Positions 14,436-23,479 of a DNA stretch of 64,000 nt are shown piece by piece. Below the pieces are notes generated by a model. That model did no database searches and was not told the origin of the DNA. It saw only the letters and a program-made list of their open reading frames with translations. Position 1 is the first letter of the stretch; every line of letters starts with the position of its first letter. The DNA comes from Prostheceraeus crozeri (Eukaryota > Platyhelminthes > Polycladida > Euryleptidae): NCBI GenBank assembly GCA_907163375.1, contig CAJQUW010003082.1, positions 1 through 64,000 of the forward strand, in the 5' to 3' direction. Position numbers and translations under genes: made by a program.

Positions 14436-14493
14436 GAATGAAAGAATTGTAAATAGACTTCTTTTGTGAACACGATACTGTACTGCAGTATCC

Positions 14494-14694
14494 TCAGTAG
14501 TCCCAAGCGCTGAGCTCTCCAGCCAGGAAATTGGCCTTCAGGCGCTGCAACCGCGATGTTGCCTTTGTGTACCTCCTTCTCTGTCTTGAGGGCGAAATGC
14601 CAGAGCGAAGCATGCGCACATTCGCCTCCTCCTCTGCCTGAACCTCCTTCAGGCATTCAATAAATCGGTAGATATTTGGGTGTCGATGGAAAAT
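14494..14694 (-). pseudogene. FLYWCH/MULE transposase, terminal exon
   Basis: This minus-strand exon follows a clear acceptor (TTATTATTTGCAG) and encodes HPNIYRFIECLKEVQAEEE and a basic tail ending in SAWDY. HPNIY-F---LK--Q is the typical C-terminal segment of animal MULE-domain transposases with an N-terminal FLYWCH finger. It joins the upstream exon (15053-15672) through a GTAAGT donor at 15047-15052. The exon itself is intact, but the upstream exon is not. Confidence 0.7.
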
Positions 14695-15052
14695 CTGCAA
14701 ATAATAAAAAGGCAAAATAATTTGATGATATGATATGTAACTTGATATTCATATATAACATGATAATCAATATGACTATCAATGATAAAACATTACAGTC
14801 GGGTATCAAACATCTGTTGAGAAAGCTGTTGTGTATAAACAATACATAGTTATAATAGGCCTACAAAAAACTAATGTAACATAGCTTGACAGTGCAGAAT
14901 ACAAAGCTGAATCTCAGCGAATTTACTACAAATCCTTCATAAAATGTTATTAAGGTAAGATATCTCTCATCTACTTGAAACATTTTGTGAAACGGTCGCA
15001 ATGACATGTTTCTACTGAATACAAGCAATAAATTACATACATTTTGACTTAC

Positions 15053-15672
15053 ATTTCGTAGTTTTCCATTTCGGCTTTCAAGAGCATTATTCGTCCGTAT
15101 ACCGCTGTCATTATCAAAATGACACCAGATCTCCCGAGAGAAATGGCCTCGATATCATCCACGTAAGTGCTGGTTACATAGTCGACGAACTCTTGACAAC
15201 TTTCGGGACACTCAGCAATAACCTGTTCCCATACCTCGTCGATTCTATCTGTGGGAAGGAACGGCAATTCCAGGGCTGGGCGAACCACCTCTCTTACATT
15301 CTGCACGATTCCTGTATATCGATGACTTCAATGATTTGAATGGGGGTATGATTGCATCGTTGTCTGGCTCGCCTGAAAAAGCCACGGAGTATAGTCTCTT
15401 TATCGACGTTTTTGGCTGCTCAACAGCACTTTTGATGGCTGCGTTGCGGCTTTTCATCAACTCAACTTCTTCCACTTCACAGGCATGTTCATGATCAAAC
15501 GTCGAGGTTTTCATGAACTTATCGGACGATATTTTTCCACGGACTTTACATGACGATCGTCGACAAACACATACGATATCGCCATTTTGGTTGACTTTGC
15601 TTTTCTTGAAAAGATAACCTTGTAAATTAAGCGAGCACCTTTTCGACTTTCGATGTATTCGAAATTCATGGT
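15053..15672 (-). pseudogene. FLYWCH/MULE transposase, 5' exon with catalytic core deleted
   Basis: On the minus strand the frame starts at ATG (15672) with MNFEYIESRKGARLIYK, the start of a FLYWCH zinc finger. A one-base loss at about 15620 shifts the frame; in the neighbouring frame the finger continues with its paired cysteines (CVCRRSSCK) and HEHAC. The usual linker ending in SIYRNR then fuses, again out of frame, directly to VREVVRPALELPFLPTD, which normally lies after the MULE DDE core. The roughly 200-residue catalytic region is therefore missing. A third shift at about 15165 separates DDIEAI from the conserved segment ending RTNNALESRNGKLRN. The gene cannot make transposase. This could be an internally deleted non-autonomous copy or a decayed domesticated gene. 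Confidence 0.72.
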
Positions 15673-15679
15673 GTATTTC

Positions 15680-18600
15680 GTAGGTGGCGTTAAGAAGTTT
15701 AGATTATTATGATTTTTCTTCAACTTCATTTGAAGTTTTATATATATATATTGCATACATTGCAAACATTAATTGGATAATATCCAACACTGACAGCTCA
15801 TCGCTATCAATGATATTTGATCCTGTAACTTCATCAAAATATCAAAATGTTTTGTTATTTAACACCTTTAGACGTACTATTGCTGTCAAACTTCGTCAAA
15901 TGAGCTGTCATCAATCATTCTATCATCGAAGCGATTGAGTGGCACGTTTATAGAAACTGAATAGGAAGGGCAGTCGTTGAAATTGGACCGTTAATATTAT
16001 GTAATCAAGACAAAGGAGCGACTTCTTGGGAAACGACCGAATGAGGTGCAGCCCATGTACATGAGTTTTGTTCTATGCCTCCAATTCTCCAACACCCCTG
16101 AAACATGTTCTCACTATTATGTCAGAAATATTGTGTGACGTTAAGCATCATTTTCGGAGCCACCAGAAAGCTTCTTTCAGCTTGCTAATAAACTTGTCAA
16201 TGCAGTGAGCATCACAGAGCAGCAGAATGGGAATTGTACTCTTTTGTAGGGATGAACATGATCCCAGTTCATGGTTACTAGGACTACCGTAGATGGTCAC
16301 AAATGATGATCATTATGATGATCGCAAATCGAAAATACAGATCGAAAAATGTACGTATATCTAAGAAAATATGAACTGTCAATATGAGGAGATCCTCCAC
16401 AGGCGTGTGCTCAATGGTAAGAGACATTTATGGGAAAAGAAAGCAATTCAACCAACAAGATAATCTCCTTATATTCTGATGTTTACGAAGTGATGGATTG
16501 TATCAACCGAAATTTCGCTGGTTGCTTTGAAGCAAGTCTCTCACTTTTCATTCTCCAACTACTCCTCCCATTTGCACCGAGCCTCAAGGTCTCAAACTAC
16601 TAAAAGACTTGAACTTCCTGTACTCTTAAAAATATCTTCCGAATCATTCCCTGACGGAAACATCATTTTGATGAAAACATGAACTCCCATGATATTTTGA
16701 CTTCAAAATGTAATGAGAGTTAATGACATTATTATGAGGATATTTCTGAAAATGTGGTTTTAGAAAAAATACTCTCTAACATTGTCAATTAATTGAAATT
16801 AAAGATTTGTTCTTCTGACACGTCATGAACAAACTCCAGCACAACAAAACGATACTTCAATGATAATTGAGTATTTAGAATAATCGCACTGACCTGCATG
16901 CATGTCAAGCTTGAATTCGGTGAAACATTAGGTAATCTCGAAATTCAAATGCAAAGAAATACAAATCTGAAGAACTTGTCAGATCTCTTAAACACAGAAA
17001 TTATCAATAAATTATTCAGGAATTGTATCCACAATTAAGGAAAATGATGTGCGCATCAATGTAGGAAAATGGCAGGCAGAAATTTTATGATGCAAATAAC
17101 GATGCAGACAAGCTAGATTGAATTATTCAAATATTACTATCAATATTATTATTTAATTTATTAATTATTCCAATTATTCCAAAGTCGTCGCCCAACTATC
17201 CCCTATATTCACTGGGAATGTGATTAGAAAGGTTCATGATTCAGGTACAGAATTTGCATGAACCACTTTTCGAGGTGACGAGCAAAGAGACGGACGAGTA
17301 TAACGAGATGATGGTGTTCTTCCGTAGCGCCTACGGAAATGAGGAATCGCAGTATAACTCTCATCGAGAACAACATTACACCGAAAGCGATCTTGTCACA
17401 ATAGTAGGCGGTGATAGAACGGTGCTTTACATATTCAGCCAGAAGTCCCCTCCTCTATCAACTCCTTCGTCATCAATGAATTGACCTCACTTCATCCACA
17501 TTCTCCAACTTTCGGTGTCGGCTCTTCCTCGTGCCAATCAAACAGTGTGATGAAGCTCTTCCCCGATATACTTGTCATGTTGTCATTAAATCCTCATTCT
17601 CAAATATTTGTTGCTTTTTCTCACCTTGTGGAATCACTTTTCCAAATCATCAGAAAGTCCCCTCTGCTGTTGGTAGCTAAACTCAATGTTTCGAGTGCAT
17701 TCGATCGAGGTACATCATGCGCATAATGATTTATTGTGAGATTCACATGAAACAGTTTCTTTACAAAATGAGTCAATTGTAACATAATACTGTGATTAAA
17801 GATGATAGTAACACGTTTATAAAGCCAAAATTACTTGAAAGAACGAATTCATGCGAGAAAAATTATATTGCAGCATTATAAGAAGATCTGACGTTAACTC
17901 TAGTCTTGTTGCCCGAATATAGTATCTGTAGTGATTCGTTGCACCCATTTTTTCGCCCCATCAGTACTACGAATTTCGTCAAAGGACACCACCTGATCAG
18001 TCTCCATAACATGATTGGTGATCTCCGAATTCAATGCTTTTTGGGACTCATTTTTGCGTTCCTTGAGATGCCTTTAGTGAAATTACTTTTGTATGACAAC
18101 AACGAAAATGTAATATTTTGATGAGCAATAATATATCTTTATTGTAGTTTTACATATCAAGAATCGGAATGAGATTTTAAATTGAAATATTTATGAATAA
18201 CTAAATTTTCAGAGGTGGTGACAATAATTTGAAGCCGACGATTTTTGTTCATTCAAAGAATCATAAAATCTTTGCATTATGAATAAGATGTCGGCAAGTT
18301 CACACTCATTCAATTTTCATTAAAAATCGTATCTATCTTGAAACTCTCCATCAATCACGTTGAATCGTTTTCTTGTATACTACTGGTCAATACCAACACC
18401 ACTAAGGCAAGTGACATATACATGTACATGCATGTCAAATTGATCAGTGAAATGAATTGTGAGTTGGATAGTGGATGTTGTTTTGACATGTGACTTCCCA
18501 ATGTCCTTTTTTTGCCAACATATGTTACTTGATGATAATTTCTATTAGATTTTGTAACTTCAGGTTTGTAGGAAAAGAAGTCCTTCGAATCTCACGCGGG

Positions 18601-18860
18601 ACTGGAAATTTGGCGTCAATCAATCGGTCTTATACTGAAATCCTGCAAGCGGGAAACAAACAAATTTCATGAACTAAATATTAGATCAGTAGATTCCATT
18701 ATTCCATCTCAATTTTCAGGAAACAACATATAGGCCCTAATTGATTTTTTTCAATTGGTAAATGATGCCTGATGTTATATTGTCCGTAATGACTATCTAA
18801 TTCATTCAGGCCGATTTTAAAACAACACTCGATAGTTTTAGCATCGTATGACATGCATGA
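15680..18860. other. mostly anonymous AT-rich DNA
   Basis: No recognised domain was found on either strand. The only stretch with coding-like composition is 17245-17484 (listed separately). The rest holds short frames without motifs and no obvious TIRs or tandem arrays. Confidence 0.45.
17245..17484 (+). CDS. possible orphan coding exon of unknown function
   Basis: An open frame of about 80 codons, higher in G+C than its surroundings, follows ATTCAG that could be a splice acceptor. It encodes an acidic, hydrophilic peptide (for example SKETDEYNEMMVFFRSAYGN) and ends at TGA in a Ser/Pro-rich tail. I do not recognise it. It could be an exon of a host gene or of a transposon. No donor/acceptor partner or homologous neighbour was identified, so the call rests on composition alone. 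Confidence 0.22.
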   Translation, partial: VQNLHEPLFEVTSKETDEYNEMMVFFRSAYGNEESQYNSHREQHYTESDLVTIVGGDRTVLYIFSQKSPPLSTPSSSMN

Positions 18861-18869
18861 CAATAAAAG

Positions 18870-19310
18870 TTATAAACTGGCGTTTGGCAAGTACGGGAGA
18901 AGCTGAAGATCGTCAGGATCAGGCAGTGGGAAAAGGGGGCCCACAACGTCACAGATCAACACGTGTTGAGCAGTTTGAGGGCGGCGGCAGGAACATAGGT
19001 CGGATGCCGCCGAACCACAGGCGCTCATTACGGCAGCGAACCGAACAACTCAGGATCGCAGACGGTTGAGCTGCACCCACGCGCGCGCGGGACATGATGG
19101 CGAGAAGGTTGTGGACTCCAGGCTCGTAGGAAGGGTTGTAGAATACCAGAAACTGGTGGAGGGTCCACCGATACGACACCCTCGGTGTGCTGTCTTAGCG
19201 GTCGTCTCGGTCGTAGCTTTGTCGGGGCGGGAGCGATGTGCAGGGCTTAGTGTAGCGGATGGCTGACGGAAGCTGCCTTTCTGTACAAGAGCAGGCAGGC
19301 CTCGTCACGC
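18870..19310 (-). other. GC-rich patch downstream of gypsy integrase tail
   Basis: This patch is markedly richer in G+C than the rest of the window, with CGCGCGCG at about 19080. On minus a 76-codon frame (18949-19179) is open but matches nothing I know. It lies directly 3' of the gypsy integrase remnant in the same orientation, so it may be the tail, LTR or a third ORF of that retroelement. Confidence 0.3.
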
Positions 19311-19479
19311 CGGGATACTCGATATTGATAAATGGCTTATGTAGATTTCTGCATAAATTCGCCACTCACGATCGCATGCACAGTTCTATCCACGCTTCTT
19401 CGTCGTCGTTGACTGTTTGTGTCTTTGATGACTTGGGCTTATTTCTATCTGAGGGTGTAAATCCTGGTGTATGTTGACT

Positions 19480-19701
19480 TCAGGCAATTTTACAGCGATT
19501 TAAATTTATCCACTGTCTAGTAGCGCGAGGTTGGTTGACTGGTAGTACGAGAGCATTGGTGTTTGTAAGACTTAAAATCCGAAAGGGACCTTTCCAAAGC
19601 TTTTGTAGCTTCCGTGATAATCCTTTCTTTGGTTGAGATGTAAAAACGTAGATTCTATCACCAATGGCTAGTTTAATGGGATGAGCAGTTTTGTCTTGCA
19701 T
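19480..19701 (-). pseudogene. gypsy-type retrotransposon integrase C-terminal fragment
   Basis: The minus-strand frame encodes IKLAIGDRIYVFTSQPKKG, then KLWKGPFRIL and WINLNRCK. GD-V(Y/W)-----KG---KL---W-GPF-I is the standard signature of the C-terminal domain of Ty3/gypsy integrases. Related sequence reads a short way upstream to about 19760 before a stop. Protease, reverse transcriptase, RNase H and the catalytic part of integrase are absent, so this is a truncated fragment. The stop after NRCKIA is probably premature, since a Ser/Lys-rich frame continues behind it. Confidence 0.75.
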
Positions 19702-19919
19702 TATTTTCTGGTGTTCCTGAGCCTTGGTGTTATGATCTAATGCTACTGACCTAGTTTAGAGAGCTCTGTTTTATATTCACGAATATCACATGAATTGCTT
19801 GAGTTGGTATTGGATGATTTTGTATTTTCTCTGTGTTTCTGGGATCGGGTTTCATTCCCTCTGTTGACAAAATGTGGCCCAAATAGTGCACTGATATTTG
19901 CATAAATTCGCATTTCCTT

Positions 19920-19984
19920 GGTTCACATTCGCAGTACTCTGGACTTCGAATCCAGCGGTCCGAGTTCAGATCTCGGTGGAACCT
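19920..19984 (+). pseudogene. tRNA-Gln-like pseudogene with TCG anticodon
   Basis: The 3' two thirds closely resemble animal tRNA-Gln. The anticodon stem is CTGGA/TCCAG around the loop CTTCGAA, the TPsiC arm is GGTCCGAGTTCAGATCTC-like, and GGTTC at the 5' end pairs with GAACC at the 3' end. The D arm is shortened and degenerate. The anticodon at 19946-19948 reads TCG (Arg) where tRNA-Gln has TTG. This is a tRNA pseudogene or the head of a tRNA-derived SINE, not a working tRNA. Confidence 0.7.
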
Positions 19985-20269
19985 CCAGTGTAATGTTTGG
20001 TTCGAACTTGACCGATAGGATATTCGAATCTAACATTAACTAGTCCCAGATCCACGATCCGATGTAAAACCAAGATCAGAACTAGACACCGAAACTTCAA
20101 TAATGATAAAACGAATAGTGAACGAGACACACAAAGCTTTTATTCTCCGGTTACAAAGCGGACGAAAAATGTGAAAAAGAAGAGATCTGTTAGTGAGTCT
20201 TTAGTACAAGAGAGAACTAGCACACCATGTTCTTTGGTTGGTAGGGTATGCTCCTCGTATCCGGTAGTG

Positions 20270-20738
20270 GGTAATTCAAGGGAAAATATATTTCTGCGGA
20301 TACTATAATATATTAAAATACAAATAACGCCCGACGTTTCGCTGTCAACCAGCTTGATCACGAGCAAAATTTATAATGGCACAAAGGTGATAAAAACTGG
20401 AAACGTGCGCAGAATGGAGTTACACGTCAGTGCGGGATAGTCACGTGATTAATCAAGGTCACCTAAACATGTTAAGGGGTCTTGAGGTGCTACCGTAAAA
20501 GGTACTTCGTAAAAGTAGCACCTCAAGACCCCTTAACATGTTTAGGTGACCTTGATTAATCACGTGACTATCCCGCACTGACGTGTAACTCCATTCTGCG
20601 CACGTTTCCAGTTTTTATCACCTTTGTGCCATTATAAATTTTGCTCGTGATCAAGCTGGTTGACAGCGAAACGTCGGGCGTTATTTGTATTTTAATATAT
20701 TATAGTATCCGCAGAAATATATTTTCCCTTGAATTACC
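20270..20738. repeat. perfect foldback (224-bp arms, 21-bp loop) with Penelope-type motif
   Basis: Bases 20270-20493 are the reverse complement of 20515-20738 as far as I can compare them, around the loop 20494-20514. Each arm contains AGCGAAACGTCGGGCG preceded by GTGATCAAGCTGGTTGAC, an arrangement like the degenerate hammerhead-type motif in terminal repeats of Penelope-like elements. The phrase CCATGTTCTTT(G/A)GT occurs just left (about 20224) and immediately right (20737) of the structure and may be a target duplication. No coding sequence is present. Confidence 0.85.
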
Positions 20739-21164
20739 ATGTTCTTTAGTCTGATGGGTAATGCACGACACCAATGGCACGGCGACACTCAGCAGAGATA
20801 AGGAAGTGATGGTCAGAAATTGTCGATAAATATTTATTCAACAAGGACTCAAGGAGTTGTTCTTGCTGAATTCTCGGCGTCTTTTATAGTATTTCGATTT
20901 CACAAGCAAGTTGTTGCCCCTCCTCAAAGATGGATTAGTCCACGTGGATTTCAGCTTCGAAGGTTTCAATTTTTCGGTCTGATCTTCAATGACATGTAGA
21001 GACCATTGCTCCATTCAGTCTTTCGTGACCATTTTGATGAATGAATTTCATGTAATCTCGACTTTTCAATCTGTTACATTCCGTAATAATAATAGGGCAA
21101 TATGATGTCAATATCACTTAGAGATGACTTCTACTTTCACTCGCATTCTTTTTGAACCGTCAGC

Positions 21165-21260
21165 GTGGCCTATTGAAGAAAGTGCGAGCTCGTCTCACCA
21201 CGGACTTCGGTTCGATTCCTAGGTCAGGCGAGTGCGGTCAGGGAATCAAGGGTGTTAGTG
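21165..21260 (+). repeat. tRNA-derived SINE-like fragment
   Basis: A perfect RNA polymerase III B box GGTTCGATTCC lies at 21209-21219. A degenerate A box (GTGGCCTATTGAAGAAAGTG) lies about 44 bases upstream. The spacing and G/C-rich head followed by unrelated sequence suit a tRNA-derived SINE. I see no poly-A or simple tail and no clear target duplication. Confidence 0.45.
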
Positions 21261-21643
21261 TCTTGTATTGACTTAATAGCTGTCATTCTCGTTAGATATT
21301 CAATGTTACATTCCAATATTCATATTAAGAGATTTGGTTACTGCTTCTCACGCAAGTGGTTCCATGTAATCCTCCTTCCAATATGAAAAATCCAGCACGT
21401 AAATCTTGATATCAGGAAACTTTGGTTGTCACTTCTCACGCAACAGCTGTGGTATCTTTGGCTTGTACCCTCGGCACGGAACTTAGTAACTTAAAACAAT
21501 TTTCAAGCTAAATACTTATTATTATTAATTTTATTTAGAATTTTGTATTTTAGGGCTGTGGCAGGAACAGAGCCTACGACCCCGGGATCACAATATATTA
21601 AATCTACCTAGCTTCCTAATTCCAACTATTATCTATTGGTTGA

Positions 21644-21893
21644 TTATTCTCCGATGATTACAATTATAGCACCAGAAGCATTTGCAGAAACATTTGACTG
21701 ATCTAGAATTCTTGTCACAAACTCGTGGAACTTTATATTTGCGAGGCAAGTTGAAAAGTTTTCACGATATCCGCATTGGTCAGGCCCGTACACGTTCATC
21801 AGATAGGGTAGCACAGGCTTTACAACTAGGCGTTCTAGGAGTTTCGACGCCGCAGCAAACAGAGAAATCGGTCGTACATCATTCAATGTAGGC
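21644..21893 (-). pseudogene. non-LTR reverse transcriptase fragment (3' part, split by the palindromic element)
   Basis: The minus frame reads RPTLNDVRPISLFAAASKLL, then QCGYRENFSTCLANIKFHEF. These are the D-RPISL----K--E and Q-G-R---ST motifs of fingers/palm in non-LTR (LINE) reverse transcriptases. Upstream on minus it is cut at the Polinton-like element. Its 5' half is on the far side at 49134-49265, ending in IPKCKR, and the two halves rejoin in register across the 6-bp duplication. The fragment ends soon after the ST motif, so the retroelement was already truncated or decayed. Confidence 0.8.
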
Positions 21894-21899
21894 CTTTTA
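21894..21899 (+). repeat. 6-bp target duplication, left
   Basis: CTTTTA immediately precedes the AG terminus of the palindromic element. The identical copy follows the CT terminus at 49128-49133. Removing the element and one copy restores the reverse transcriptase reading frame (IPKCK-RPTLNDVRPIS). Confidence 0.88.
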
Positions 21900-21949
21900 A
21901 GTAGTAAGTAAAACTCCACTTCTGGACCGCGCAAGATGGCCGCCATCGA

Positions 21950-23380
21950 AGAATTTTCGCTGACGTCCCCCCCCTCTGGAACGACAGAGGTTGTGGTCTG
22001 TCGTGGTGTGCCGGCCAGGTTGGTCCACGTTCACAAAATGTTTGCTGACGTCCCCCCCCTCGAAAACGACAGAGTGTGAGACTCGGGTGTGTTGGTCTCG
22101 TGTGGGTTGACGTGGCCGACCGCCTAGGTTGACGTGGGCGACCGTCTAGGTTGTCGTGGTGGAATGGTGAAACGGACTTTAGATTCGTGATCAGCGTAAA
22201 ATTCTGCATCGGTATGGTGAATTTGAAGTCAATCGGCGAGAAAAAATGTTTCTTCAAAATTTTGACAGAGTTAAAATGTTGGACGTTTTGGGCTGTAGCG
22301 TCAAAACGAAGCATTGGATGGGAAAACGGAGGCCAGATTCGGATTCAGCGTGAAATTCTACATCTGTATGGTGAATTTGAAAGCAATCGGAGAGAAAAAA
22401 TTTTCGCTGACGTCCCCCCCCTCGGGAGAGCTACCTTCGATTTTGGCTTCCAGTGAACGGATTTTGTCGTGCAATAGCTCGTTTGAGAGCTAAGAGTGAG
22501 ACAAATTCACTGAAAGAATCGGCTTGTTCATATCTGTCTTCGTTTAGATGTGAGACGCCATTTAAGATTTTGGGACATTGGCGAAAAACGACAGAGTTAG
22601 AATTTTGGACGTTTTAGGCTCTAGCGTCAAAACGAAGCATCGGAGAGCAAAACGGATTTCAGATTTGGAATCAGCATGAAATTCTGCATCTGTGTGGTGA
22701 GTTTCAAGTCAATCGGAGAGAAAAAATTTTCAACATTTTTCGAAAAAACGACAGAGTTGGAATTTTGGTCCTTTTTGGGCTGTAGCACAAAACGAAGCAT
22801 CGGATGGGAAAACGGAGGCCAGATTCGGATTCAGCGTGAAATTCTGCATCGGTATGGTGAATTTGAACGCAATCGGAGAGAAAAAGTTTCGCTGACGTCC
22901 CCCCCTCGGGAGAGCTAGCTTCGATCTTGGCTTCCAGTGGACGGATTTTGTCGTGCCATAGCTCGTTTGAAAGCTAAGAGTGAGACAAATTCACTGAAAG
23001 AATCGGTTTGTTCATATCTGTCTTCGTTTAGATGTGAGACACCATTTAAGATTTTGGGAGATTGGCGAAAAACGACAGAGTTAGAATTTTGGACGTTTTC
23101 GGCTCTAGCATCAAAACGAAGCATCGGATGGGAAAACGGATTTCAGATTTGGAATCAGCATGAAATTCTCTATCAACATGGTGAGTTTCAAGTCAATCGG
23201 AGAGAAAAAATTTTTCTTCACAAAATTTTTTCGAAAAAATGAGTTAGAATTTTCGCGATGGCTGTGGGCTGTAGAGCCAAAACGAAGCATCGGATGGGAA
23301 AACGGAGGCCAGATTCGGATTCAGCGTCAAATTCTACATGGAAATGGTGTATTTCCAGGTCAATCGGACCTCTAGAATCG
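21950..23380. repeat. subterminal repeat block of the left arm
   Basis: The block contains four copies of GCTGACGTCCCCCCC followed by TC or TCG (about 21959, 22053, 22407, 22892), a short tandem of TAGGTTGACGTGG-type units (about 22100-22160), and roughly 156-bp units sharing GGTATGGTGAATTTGAA, AATCGGAGAGAAAAA, TTTGGGCTGTAG and GGATGGGAAAACGGAGGCC. The mirror block in the right arm (47975-49080) has fewer units, making this side about 327 bp longer. Open frames here follow the repeat period and are not genes. These may be binding sites for a terminal or replication protein, by inference only. Confidence 0.85.
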
Positions 23381-23479
23381 GCGATAGAAGCGTTTTACGT
23401 GTTTGGATGATGGATATTACGTCATCAGCTGATCGCCACACACTATATAAGCTGGGAACCGAGAGAGACTTGTCATTAA

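Noticed and set aside
22151-23375. Several open frames of 70-140 codons in the left subterminal block, and their mirrors at 47979-49198.
   Set aside because: They recur with the repeat period and on both strands, and include C-run indels. They are by-products of tandem non-coding repeats.
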